A stretch of DNA of 64,000 nt from Lysobacterales bacterium (GTDB lineage: Bacteria > Pseudomonadota > Gammaproteobacteria > Xanthomonadales > Rhodanobacteraceae): assembly GCA_017305135.1 (NCBI GenBank), contig JAFKNA010000016.1:23486-87485 (forward strand), read 5' to 3'. Made by a program: the position numbers and the translations under genes. Positions within the stretch are counted from its first letter, which is position 1, and every line of letters starts with the position of its first letter. Positions 33,235 through 41,420 of the stretch are shown piece by piece. Under the pieces are notes generated by a model. It was not told the origin of the DNA and did not search any database. It worked only from the letters and a program-made list of their open reading frames with translations.

Positions 33235-33263
33235 TTGACCGCCTTCTGGCGCGCAGGGATAAT
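33235..33263 (+). promoter_or_regulatory. Sigma70-type promoter of the cytochrome c4-dsbA region
   Basis: TTGACC (33235-33240), a 17-bp spacer and GATAAT (33258-33263) match the consensus at five of six positions each. The predicted start lies about 70 nt before the cytochrome c4 ATG. The same gap must hold the engB promoter on the other strand, which I could not define. Confidence 0.8.
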
Positions 33264-33340
33264 TCCGCGATTGCACGCCGCGCGCGGTGGGGCGCCGCTG
33301 CAAATCCTTAGACAACCCCCGGGCCTGCGGAGTCAAGTGT

Positions 33341-34174
33341 ATGAGCTTTCGGCATTCCTTTGTTCGGCTCGCCATCGCGCTGATGGCGCTGCTTGCCGCA
33401 GGCTGGGCCGTCGCCCAGGACACTCCGCCGGAGCCTGCGACCCAGGAAGCCGCACCGGCCGCCCAGGCGGAACCGGGTCCGGCTGACACCACGGACGCCG
33501 CAACCACGGATGCTGCCGCCCAGGCCGAGCCCGCGGCCAGCGCCGCGGCGGCCGCACCGGCCGCCGAGACGCTGCCGCCGGGCAGGGCGGTGGCCGGCGA
33601 TGCCAAGGCGGGCGAGGCCAAGGCGGCGGTGTGCGCCGCCTGCCACGGCGCCGACGGCAACTCCGCGGTCGCGATGTATCCCAAGCTCGCCGGCCAGAAC
33701 GAGGCCTACATCGCCCGCCAGCTTGCCCTCTTCAAGTCGCAGCAGCGCCAGAACGCCATCATGGTCGGCTTCGCGATGCCGCTGTCGACCCAGGACATGC
33801 ACGACCTCGGCGCCTTCTTCGCCGGCAAGAGCGCCATGCCGGGCGTCGCCGACGAGGCCACCCTGCAGCGCGGCCAGGCGCTGTACCGCGGCGGCGATGC
33901 CGACGCCGGCGTGCCGGCCTGCATGGCCTGCCACGGGCCGGACGGACGCGGCATGGCCGGTGCGGGCTATCCGCAACTCGCGGGCCAGTGGACCGACTAC
34001 GTCGCCACCAAGCTCAACGAATGGAAGGACGGCGTGACCTGGGGCGATGACGCCAACGCGAAGATCATGCCGGAAATCGCGCATCAGCTCTCCAAGGAGG
34101 ACATCGATGCGGTGTCTTCCTACGTGGAGGGCCTGCATACGGCCGGCGCGGGAACTGCGACCGCCTCCAAGTAA
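33341..34174 (+). CDS. Dihaem cytochrome c4
   Basis: Exported electron carrier of 277 aa with two c-type haems: CAACH at residues 98-102 and CMACH at 194-198. The signal peptide covers about 1-25 (AGWAVAQ). An unusual Ala/Pro/Glu/Thr-rich linker of about 60 residues (26-85) separates it from the first haem domain; cytochromes c4 usually have little or no such linker, so this one may be tethered or held away from the membrane. Each domain has the expected Met-containing segment (VGFAMPLS; NAKIMPEIA). In relatives it passes electrons to terminal oxidases. It is followed by two dsbA genes, whose products serve the oxidised periplasm. Confidence 0.95.
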   Translation: MSFRHSFVRLAIALMALLAAGWAVAQDTPPEPATQEAAPAAQAEPGPADTTDAATTDAAAQAEPAASAAAAAPAAETLPPGRAVAGDAKAGEAKAAVCAACHGADGNSAVAMYPKLAGQNEAYIARQLALFKSQQRQNAIMVGFAMPLSTQDMHDLGAFFAGKSAMPGVADEATLQRGQALYRGGDADAGVPACMACHGPDGRGMAGAGYPQLAGQWTDYVATKLNEWKDGVTWGDDANAKIMPEIAHQLSKEDIDAVSSYVEGLHTAGAGTATASK

Positions 34175-34249
34175 TCCATAGCGGCGCGCCATCCCGAGCG
34201 CGGCAGCCTGCCGCGCGGAACGCGCCGCACCCTATCGCTGGAGCATGCC

Positions 34250-34924
34250 ATGTTGAAACGAGTCACCGCCCTGCTGTTCGGCCTCGCCTTTGCCGCGTTC
34301 GCACAGGCCGCGGACACCTACGAGGCCGGCAAGCAGTACTTCGTCATCGAGCCGCCGCAGCCGACCGCCACCGGCGACAAGGTCGAGGTGCTGGAGGTGT
34401 TCTCCTACGCCTGCCCGGCCTGCAACATGTTCCAGCCGACCATGCGCAAGCTCAAGGAGGCGCTGCCGGAGAACGCCGAGATCGCCTACCTGCCGGCGAG
34501 CTTCCGCTCCGACGAGAACTGGCCGATGTTCCAGCGCGCGTTCTTTGCCGCGCAGGCGCTCGGCATTCTCGACAAGGTGCACGAAGCCACCTTCGACGCG
34601 ATCTGGAAGAACGACGGCGCGCTGCGCATCACCGATCCGGCCACCAACCGCCCGAAGAAGCCGATGCCCTCGATCGAGGACGCGGCGGCGTTCTATTCCG
34701 CATATGGCGTCGGCAAGGAGGAGTTCCTCGGCGTGGCCAATTCCTTCGCGGTCAACACGAAGATGAAGCGCGCCGACCAGCAACTGCGGGCCTACGGGGT
34801 GGATTCCACGCCCACGCTCGTCATCAACGGCAAGTACCGCGTCACCGGGACGTCCGCCGGCGGCTTCGACAAGGTCGTGCCGCTGGTGCTCCATCTTGTG
34901 GAAAAGGAAAACGGCGCCAAGTGA
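34250..34924 (+). CDS. dsbA: Thiol:disulfide interchange protein DsbA, first copy
   Basis: Periplasmic dithiol oxidase, 224 aa. Signal peptide 1-21 (AAFAQAA). Active site CPAC at residues 55-58, preceded by EVFSYA; the cis-Pro loop reads STPTLV. The dipeptide Pro-Ala differs from the Pro-His of the second copy and of E. coli DsbA, and this dipeptide is known to tune redox potential. About 225 residues is usual. GGAG lies 7-8 nt before the ATG. The next gene is a paralogue 45 nt downstream, so this is a tandem duplication with divergence. Confidence 0.94.
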   Translation: MLKRVTALLFGLAFAAFAQAADTYEAGKQYFVIEPPQPTATGDKVEVLEVFSYACPACNMFQPTMRKLKEALPENAEIAYLPASFRSDENWPMFQRAFFAAQALGILDKVHEATFDAIWKNDGALRITDPATNRPKKPMPSIEDAAAFYSAYGVGKEEFLGVANSFAVNTKMKRADQQLRAYGVDSTPTLVINGKYRVTGTSAGGFDKVVPLVLHLVEKENGAK

Positions 34925-34969
34925 GGCGGCGTTCCGCACTGCCGCTCCAGGCCTGACGAGGAGATGAAG

Positions 34970-35632
34970 ATGTACAAGTACCTGGCCCTGCTCTGCGCCG
35001 GCCTCATGGCCGCCAGCTTCGCCACCGCCGCCGAGCCCGCCACCACGCGTGAATGGAAGGCCGGCGAGAACTACTTCGTGATCGACCCGCCGCAGCCGAC
35101 CGCCACCGGCAGCAAGATCGAGGTGCTGGAGGTGTTTTCCTACGCCTGCCCGCATTGCGCGCATTTCCAGCCGCACGCGGAGGAGATCAGGAAGGCGCTG
35201 CCCTCCTACGCCGCGTTCAAGTACATGCCGGCGGTGTTCCAGCCGGTGTGGGAACCGTTTGCGCGCGCCTTCTACGCCGCCGAGTCGCTGGGCGTGCTGG
35301 ACAGGACCCACCAGGCGCTGTTCGACGCGCTCTACGTGAAGCGGGAGCCGCTGCGCACGCTGGACGACCTGGCCGGCTTCTACGCCCGGCACGGCGTGGA
35401 TCGCGCCAAGTTCCTCTCCGCCGCCAACTCCTTCGAGGTGGAGAGCAAGCTGGCGCGCGCCCGCGAGATCGTCACCAAGGATGGCATCGACGGCACCCCG
35501 AGCATCGTCGTGCAGGGCAGGTACCGCGCCACCGGCGCCTCCGCCGGCGGCTACGAGCAGCTCGTCGAGCTGGTCGACTGGCTGGTCAAGAAGGCCCATG
35601 CCGAGCAGCAGAAGGCCGGCGGCGGCAAATAA
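34970..35632 (+). CDS. dsbA: Thiol:disulfide interchange protein DsbA, second copy
   Basis: Paralogue of the preceding gene, 220 aa, periplasmic. Signal peptide of about 21 residues (LLCAGLMAASFATAA), active site CPHC at residues 60-63 and cis-Pro in GTPSIVV. The shared stretches YFVI-PPQPTATG and EVLEVFSYACP show close kinship with copy one. The start was set at the second ATG because GAGGAG lies six bases before it, whereas the ATG at 34964 directly abuts that site. The C-terminus ends in a Lys/Gly-rich tail. Confidence 0.94.
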   Translation: MYKYLALLCAGLMAASFATAAEPATTREWKAGENYFVIDPPQPTATGSKIEVLEVFSYACPHCAHFQPHAEEIRKALPSYAAFKYMPAVFQPVWEPFARAFYAAESLGVLDRTHQALFDALYVKREPLRTLDDLAGFYARHGVDRAKFLSAANSFEVESKLARAREIVTKDGIDGTPSIVVQGRYRATGASAGGYEQLVELVDWLVKKAHAEQQKAGGGK

Positions 35633-35708
35633 GCCGATGCTGACCGGCGCGGCAGCGACCGCCGCGCCGGCCCTTGCCGTGGCCGCGGGGGCTGGCTAGC
35701 CTGCCATC

Positions 35709-36506
35709 ATGAGTGCTCCCGAAACCGGCGTGCCCGCCAGTGACCGCCTGCGGCTCCTGAGTTGCAACATCCTCGCCGGCGGGCGGGTCCGCAGCTATCG
35801 CGATTATGTGACGCAGAGCTGGGCGCACATGCTGCCGAACGGCAAGCGCGCGAACCTGGACGGCCTGGCGCGCCTGCTCGACCAGTTCGACCTGGTCGGG
35901 CTGCAGGAGGCGGACGCCGGCAGCCTGCGCTCGGGGTTCCTCAACCAGACCCGCTATCTCGCCGAGGTGGCCGAGTTTCCCTTCTGGAGCCACCAGCCGA
36001 ACCGGCGCGTGGCCCGCCTCGCCGCTTCCAGCAATGGGCTGCTGGCGCGGAGGCAGCCCGACGAGATCCGCGACTACCCGCTGCCCGGGCGCATTCCCGG
36101 ACGCGGTGCGCTGTGGGCGCGCTTCGGCAGCGGTGACGACGCGCTGGTGGTGGTCATCGCCCACCTCTCGCTCGGACCGACGGCGCGCGCGCGGCAGCTC
36201 GCCTTCATTGCCGAGCTTCTCGACCGGCACCCGAACGCGGTCCTGATGGGTGATTTCAACACGCCCGCGCAGAGCCGCGAAATGGACCTGCTCTACACGC
36301 GCACCGCGCTGGTGCGCCCGGACGAGTCGCCCGCCACCTTCCCGAGCTGGCGCCCGACCCGCGCCATCGACCAGATCCTCGTCTCCGGATCGATCGAGGT
36401 CGAGAAGCGCTGGGTGGTGCCGCATCCGGTCTCCGACCACCTGCCGATCGCCGCCACCATCCGCGTGCCCGGCAACGTCGCCAACCCGGGTGCCGGAGCG
36501 GCCTGA
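35709..36506 (+). CDS. Endonuclease/exonuclease/phosphatase (EEP) family protein
   Basis: 265 aa with the EEP (DNase I-like) fold. Conserved blocks read LLSCNILAGG near the N-terminus, LVGLQEAD (catalytic Glu), VVIAHLSLG (His), VLMGDFNTP (Asp/Asn) and VSDHLPI (final Asp-His pair). All catalytic residues of a metal-dependent phosphodiesterase are present. No signal peptide is obvious. Substrate cannot be told from sequence: members cut DNA, RNA, phospholipid or sugar phosphates. It lies between dsbA and slt in the same direction, but with 76- and 56-bp gaps. Confidence 0.88.
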   Translation: MSAPETGVPASDRLRLLSCNILAGGRVRSYRDYVTQSWAHMLPNGKRANLDGLARLLDQFDLVGLQEADAGSLRSGFLNQTRYLAEVAEFPFWSHQPNRRVARLAASSNGLLARRQPDEIRDYPLPGRIPGRGALWARFGSGDDALVVVIAHLSLGPTARARQLAFIAELLDRHPNAVLMGDFNTPAQSREMDLLYTRTALVRPDESPATFPSWRPTRAIDQILVSGSIEVEKRWVVPHPVSDHLPIAATIRVPGNVANPGAGAA

Positions 36507-36562
36507 CGCCACGCCCGGGTCCGGTCTGCCCCTCCACTGCAAGCCCCTGATCCGATACGCCG

Positions 36563-38593
36563 ATGCCGATCAAATCCAACGGTCCCCGCTGGCCGCGCGC
36601 CATGCTTTTTCCGCTCCTGCTGTTCCTCGCCCTCGCCGCGCAGGCGGCCGACCTCGCCGACCAGCGCGTGCAGTTCCGTGAAGCCATGGAGCTCGCCACC
36701 CGGCCCGGCGGCGACTGGAAGCGGCTCGCGGCGGGTCTCGAGGAGGCCGGCTATCCGCTGGCGCCGTACATCGAGTACACCGCATTGCGCCAGCACGTCG
36801 CCAAGGTCGACGCGGCCGACGTGAAGCGCTTCCTCGCGCGCTGGCCGGACTCGCTGCCGGCGAGCGACCTTCGTGACGCATATCTCCGTGAACTCGCCCG
36901 GCGTGGCGACTGGGCGGGCTTTCGCGCGTTCCGGGTGGCGCGGCCGGCGCGGGACCTCCAGTGCCACGCGCTCGAGGCGCGCCTCGCCGGCGGCGAAACG
37001 CTCGATTACACCGATTTCGAATCCCTGTGGAACGGCAGCCAGGCCCTGCCGGCCGCGTGTGATCCGGTGGTGCGCGCCCTGCGCGCGAGTGGCGCGCTTT
37101 CCGACCTGCGGGTGGAGGAACGCCTCGGGCGCAGCGCCGAAGCGGGCCACGCCAGTGCCGCGGGCGCCGCCGCCGCGCTCCTGACCGGGGCGCGCCGCAA
37201 TGCCGCCGACCGCCTCGTCGCGGCGCTGAAGGATCCCGCCGCGACCCTCGCCAAGGCGAAGAACTGGGGCGACGAGGCGGCCGCGCGGGAGGCGGTCTCG
37301 TTCGCCCTCGCCCGCCTAGCCCGCCGCAACAGCGCCGCCGCCGAGACCGCCTGGGCCGGCCTCCAGGCGCGCTTCGAATGGCAGCCGGTGCAAAAGAACC
37401 GCATCCTCAACGCCATCGCCCTGTATCGCTCGACCAGCTATTCGGACGACGCGATGGCGCGCCTGAAGGCGCTGCCGCCAGCCGCCGAGGACGATGCGAC
37501 GCGCGAATGGCGCGTGCGCGTGGCCCTAGCCAGCGGTGATTCCGCGGCCACCCTGGAGGCACTCGATCGCCTGTCCGGGGAACAGCAGCGGGACGAGCGC
37601 TGGCGTTACCTCAAGGCGCGCACGCTGGACAAGCTCGGCCGCGCCGGAGAAGCGCGGCCGCTGTTCGCCGTGCTGGCGCGCGAGGCCAACTTCCACGGCT
37701 TCCTGGCCGCGGATTGGATCGGCGAACCCTATTCGATCTGCCCGCGCACGCTCGGCGGGGACCCCGCCGCACAGGTCCGTCTCGAGCGGCAGCCCGACCT
37801 GGCGCGCGCGTTCGAGTTCCACGCCCTCGGCAAGCTGCCCGAAGCGCGGCGCGAATGGAACTTCGCGATGGACAAGCTCGACGCGGGCGAACGCGAGCGG
37901 GCCGCGGATCTTGCCTGGCGGCGCGGCTGGTACGACCGCGCGGTGTTCGCGCTATCGAAGGATCCGGACACGCTGCGCCTCTACGAGCAGCGCTTCCCGC
38001 TCGGCATGGAGAAGGAGGTGCGTGCCGCGGCGGCGGCGGCCGGCGTCGACCCGGCCTTCGCCTACGCCATCATCCGCGCCGAGAGCGCGTGGATGAGCGA
38101 CGCCCGTTCGGGCGCGGACGCGTATGGCCTGATGCAGCTGCTGCCCGGCGTCGGCAAGCAGGTCGCCAGGGAGGCCGGCCTGCCCTGGTCGGGCGCGAGC
38201 GGCCTCTTCGAGCCCTCCTACAACGTCCGGCTCGGCACCCGCTTCCTCGGCCAGATGGCCGACAGGTACCAGGGCAGCCCCTGGCTCGCCAGCGCCGCCT
38301 ACAATGCCGGCGGCGCGCCGGTCGGGCGCTGGATCGGTGCCCGCGGCAGCCTCGAGCCGGATTTCTTCATCGAGACGATTCCCTACCGGGAAACCCGCGA
38401 GTACGTCGCGCGCGTGCTCGCCTTCAGCGTGATCTACGACTGGCGCCTCAACGGCAAGGTGCTGCCGCTGTCGGTGCGCATGCCGAAGGTGGGCCAGGCC
38501 TACGCCGCATCCGGCAAGGACGCGGCGCGCAAGGCGGTGGTCTGCGCCGTACCCCCGGCGGGCGGCGCCGGCGACGACACCGCCGCCGAATGA
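36563..38593 (+). CDS. slt: Soluble lytic murein transglycosylase
   Basis: Cleaves peptidoglycan glycan strands in the periplasm, 676 aa. A signal segment (about 10-28, AMLFPLLLFLALAAQA) is followed by a long alpha-helical superhelix (about 30-480) and a C-terminal SLT domain with catalytic Glu507 in RAESAW, then GLMQLLPGVGKQVA and SAAYNAGGAPVG. Length and order match Slt70-type enzymes. An internal ATG in front of LFPLLL would give a tighter signal peptide. Its TGA overlaps the antiporter ATG, an unusual functional coupling. Confidence 0.93.
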   Translation: MPIKSNGPRWPRAMLFPLLLFLALAAQAADLADQRVQFREAMELATRPGGDWKRLAAGLEEAGYPLAPYIEYTALRQHVAKVDAADVKRFLARWPDSLPASDLRDAYLRELARRGDWAGFRAFRVARPARDLQCHALEARLAGGETLDYTDFESLWNGSQALPAACDPVVRALRASGALSDLRVEERLGRSAEAGHASAAGAAAALLTGARRNAADRLVAALKDPAATLAKAKNWGDEAAAREAVSFALARLARRNSAAAETAWAGLQARFEWQPVQKNRILNAIALYRSTSYSDDAMARLKALPPAAEDDATREWRVRVALASGDSAATLEALDRLSGEQQRDERWRYLKARTLDKLGRAGEARPLFAVLAREANFHGFLAADWIGEPYSICPRTLGGDPAAQVRLERQPDLARAFEFHALGKLPEARREWNFAMDKLDAGERERAADLAWRRGWYDRAVFALSKDPDTLRLYEQRFPLGMEKEVRAAAAAAGVDPAFAYAIIRAESAWMSDARSGADAYGLMQLLPGVGKQVAREAGLPWSGASGLFEPSYNVRLGTRFLGQMADRYQGSPWLASAAYNAGGAPVGRWIGARGSLEPDFFIETIPYRETREYVARVLAFSVIYDWRLNGKVLPLSVRMPKVGQAYAASGKDAARKAVVCAVPPAGGAGDDTAAE

Positions 38594-40410
38594 ATCCTTC
38601 CGTCCCGCTGCAGCTCGCCGCGCTGGTGGTGATCGGCTTCGCGGCGCAGTGGCTGGCCTGGCGCGTGCGCCTGCCGGCGATCCTGTTCCTGCTGCTGATC
38701 GGCCTGGTGCTCGGGCCCGGCGTAGGCTGGCTGCACCCGCAGGCGGCGATGGGCGAGCTGTTCTTCCCGTTCATTTCCTTCGGCGTCGCCATCATCCTGT
38801 TCGAGGGCTCCTCGAACCTGCGCTTCAGCGAGCTGCGCGAGGTCGGCGGCACCATCCTGCGCCTGGTCAGCGTCGGCGCCCTGGTGACGCTGGCGGTGCT
38901 CGCCGCCGCCGCGCACTGGATCGCCGGCATGTCCTGGGAGCTGGCGGCGCTGTTCGGTGCGCTGACCTGCGTCACCGGACCCACGGTGGTCGCGCCGATG
39001 CTCCGCGCGGTGCGCCCCAACGCGCGCATCGCCAACGTGCTGCGCTGGGAGGGCATCGTGATCGACCCGCTCGGGGCGCTGTTCGCGGTGCTGACCTACG
39101 AGGCCATCGTCTCGCACCAGGGCGGGCATGCGCTGGCGGTGTTCGGCGCCACCATCCTGGTCGGCACGATCTGCGGCGCGATCGGGGCGATGGTGCTGGC
39201 CTTCCTGCTCCGCCACCACTGGCTGCCCGAATACCTGCAGACCTTCGCCGCACTGGCGCTGGTGCTCGCCACCTTCGCCCTTTCCAACGAGGTCGCGCAC
39301 GAATCCGGGCTGCTCGCGGTCACCATCATGGGCATCACCATCGGCAACCTGCGCGGCCTCGCGATCGGCGAGATCCTCTCCTTCAAGGAGCACCTCAGCA
39401 CGCTCCTGATCAGCGCGCTGTTCATCCTGCTCGCCGCGCGCCTCGCCTGGCCGCTGCCCGATGGCGCCCTCGGCGCCGGGCTCGCCATCCTGCTGGTCGC
39501 CCTGTTCGTCGCGCGGCCGTTGTCGGTGTGGGCGGGCAGCGTCGGCGGCAATCTCAGCTGGCGCGAGCGCGCGATGCTCGCCTGGTTCGCGCCGCGCGGC
39601 ATCGTCGCCGCGGCGGTGTCCTCGCTGTTCGCCCTGCGCCTGGAGGAGCAGGGCCTGGCCGGCGCCGAGCTCCTGGTGCCGCTCACCTTCGCCATCATCA
39701 TCGGCACCGTGGTGGTGCAAAGCGCGACCGCGCGGCCGCTGGCACGCTTCCTCGGCGTGGCCGCGCCCGAGCCCAACGGCGTCCTCATCGTCGGCTCCAA
39801 CCGGGTCGCCCGCGCCATTGCCGCAGCCCTGCACGAGCAGGAGGTCAAGGTCGTGCTGGCCGACGATGACTGGTTCGACATCCGCGCCGCGCGCATGTCC
39901 AACCTGCCGACCTGGTACGGCGATCCCCTCAGCGAGCACGCCACGCGCACGCTGAACCTCGACGGCCTCGGCCAGCTTTTCGCCATGTCCGCGCGGCGCG
40001 AGCTGAATGGCCTCGCCTGCGTGCGCTACCGCGCCGAGTTCGGGCGCCACCACCTGTTCCGCCTGCGCGTGCTGCCGCGGGCGCAGGACGGCAACGGGCG
40101 CCGCCAGCACGACGAATCGATCCGCGCGCCGCGCCTGTTCGGCAACGACGTGACCCTCACCATGCTGGAAGATCGCCTGCAGCAGGGCTGGCGCATCAAG
40201 ACGACGCGCCTCTCCAAGGCCTTCGACCTGGCCGCCTTCCACACCGAGCATGGCGCGGATGCGCTGCCACTGTTCAGCGTCGACGAGCAGAAGCGCACGC
40301 GCGTAGCGACGGAAACCACGGCCCTGGTCACGCGGCCCGGCTGGTCGCTCACCGCGCTGGTGGCGCCGCGTGACAACGGCGAGGTGGCTGCGTCCGCCGC
40401 GCCGGCCTGA
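38590..40410 (+). CDS. Cation:proton antiporter (CPA family) with C-terminal TrkA-like domain
   Basis: 606-aa inner-membrane antiporter. About 12 hydrophobic segments cover residues 5-385, with CVTGPTVVAPMLRAVRP and EGIVIDPLGALFAVL matching the conserved ion-binding helices (TGP and ID-P motifs) of CPA1 exchangers. A TrkA-N-like cytoplasmic domain starts near 397 (GVLIVGSNRVAR) and continues for about 200 residues. The glycine-rich nucleotide loop is altered: GSNRVAR replaces the usual GxGxxG, so NAD(H) gating may be changed or lost. Starts inside the slt stop (ATGA). Na+ or K+ is the likely substrate; which one cannot be decided. Confidence 0.9.
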   Translation: MNPSVPLQLAALVVIGFAAQWLAWRVRLPAILFLLLIGLVLGPGVGWLHPQAAMGELFFPFISFGVAIILFEGSSNLRFSELREVGGTILRLVSVGALVTLAVLAAAAHWIAGMSWELAALFGALTCVTGPTVVAPMLRAVRPNARIANVLRWEGIVIDPLGALFAVLTYEAIVSHQGGHALAVFGATILVGTICGAIGAMVLAFLLRHHWLPEYLQTFAALALVLATFALSNEVAHESGLLAVTIMGITIGNLRGLAIGEILSFKEHLSTLLISALFILLAARLAWPLPDGALGAGLAILLVALFVARPLSVWAGSVGGNLSWRERAMLAWFAPRGIVAAAVSSLFALRLEEQGLAGAELLVPLTFAIIIGTVVVQSATARPLARFLGVAAPEPNGVLIVGSNRVARAIAAALHEQEVKVVLADDDWFDIRAARMSNLPTWYGDPLSEHATRTLNLDGLGQLFAMSARRELNGLACVRYRAEFGRHHLFRLRVLPRAQDGNGRRQHDESIRAPRLFGNDVTLTMLEDRLQQGWRIKTTRLSKAFDLAAFHTEHGADALPLFSVDEQKRTRVATETTALVTRPGWSLTALVAPRDNGEVAASAAPA

Positions 40411-40505
40411 TCCGCCAGCGACGATCCCAGGCCCAGCGCCGGCATCCCGGCCGGCCCGCACGGATCGGCTATGCTCGCCCGCATCGCACCGGCCGCGGGG
40501 ATGGC

Positions 40506-41420
40506 ATGAAACCGCAGAACATCGTGCTGCTTGGCGCCACCGGCTTCGTCGGCCACTACCTGGTGCCGCGACTCGCGCGCGAGGGGCACCGGATGACGCT
40601 GCTGTCGCGCAACCGGGAGCGGCACCGCGACCTGACGCTGTGGCCCGGCGTGCGCGTGGTGAGCGCGGACGTCCACGATCGGCCGGCGCTTGCCGCCCGC
40701 CTCGCCGGGGCCGATGCCGCGATCAACCTGGTCGGCATCCTCAACGAGCCGCGCGACGACGGCCGCGGCTTCCACCGCGCCCACGTGGAACTCACCGAGA
40801 CCCTGGTCGCCGCCTGCCGCGACGCCGGCGTGCCGCGCCTGCTGCAGATGAGCGCGCTCGGCGCCGGCGAAGGCCGCAGCCACTACCTCAAGTCCCGCGG
40901 CGCAGCGGAGTTGCGGGTGCGCGCCTCGCCGCTGGCGTGGACGCTGTTCCGCCCCTCGGTGATCTTCGGCCGCGGCGACGGCCTGTTCTTCCGCTTCGCC
41001 GGCCTGCTCCGCTGGACGCCGGTGCTGCCGCTCGGGCGCGCCGGCGCCCTGTTCCAGCCGGTCTACGCCGGCGACGTGGCCGAGGCGTTCGCCCGCGCGC
41101 TCGTGCATCCCCACACCATCGGGCGCAGCTACGAATTGGGCGGCCCGCGCACGATCGCGCTCGGCGAGCTGGTGCGTTGGACGGCGCGGATGCTCGGTAA
41201 GCGCCGGCTGGTGATCGGGCTTCCCGACGCGCTCGGCTGGACGCAGGCATGGATCGGGGAATGGCTGCCCGGGAAGCCCATCACCCGGGACAACTTCCGC
41301 TCGCTCGGGCGTGATTCGGTGGTCCGCGACAATGGCCTGGCGACGCTCGGGATCGTGGCGACACCGATGGAGGCGGTCATGCCGCGCCTGCTGGCCCCGG
41401 CGGCACGGCTGCGGCGTTGA
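40506..41420 (+). CDS. NDUFA9-like atypical short-chain dehydrogenase
   Basis: 304 aa with an N-terminal Rossmann fold, GATGFVGHYL, typical of atypical SDRs related to mitochondrial complex I subunit NDUFA9. AAINLVGILNEP is the second conserved motif. The catalytic Tyr is doubtful: MSALGAGEGRSHYLKSRGAA gives YxxxR rather than YxxxK, so the protein may bind a nucleotide without classic dehydrogenase chemistry. LFRPSVIFGRGDGLFFRFA is a strong family segment. Bacterial members are often annotated as quinone- or complex I-related. Its 3' end overlaps the convergent membrane-protein gene by 44 bp. Confidence 0.86.
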   Translation: MKPQNIVLLGATGFVGHYLVPRLAREGHRMTLLSRNRERHRDLTLWPGVRVVSADVHDRPALAARLAGADAAINLVGILNEPRDDGRGFHRAHVELTETLVAACRDAGVPRLLQMSALGAGEGRSHYLKSRGAAELRVRASPLAWTLFRPSVIFGRGDGLFFRFAGLLRWTPVLPLGRAGALFQPVYAGDVAEAFARALVHPHTIGRSYELGGPRTIALGELVRWTARMLGKRRLVIGLPDALGWTQAWIGEWLPGKPITRDNFRSLGRDSVVRDNGLATLGIVATPMEAVMPRLLAPAARLRR

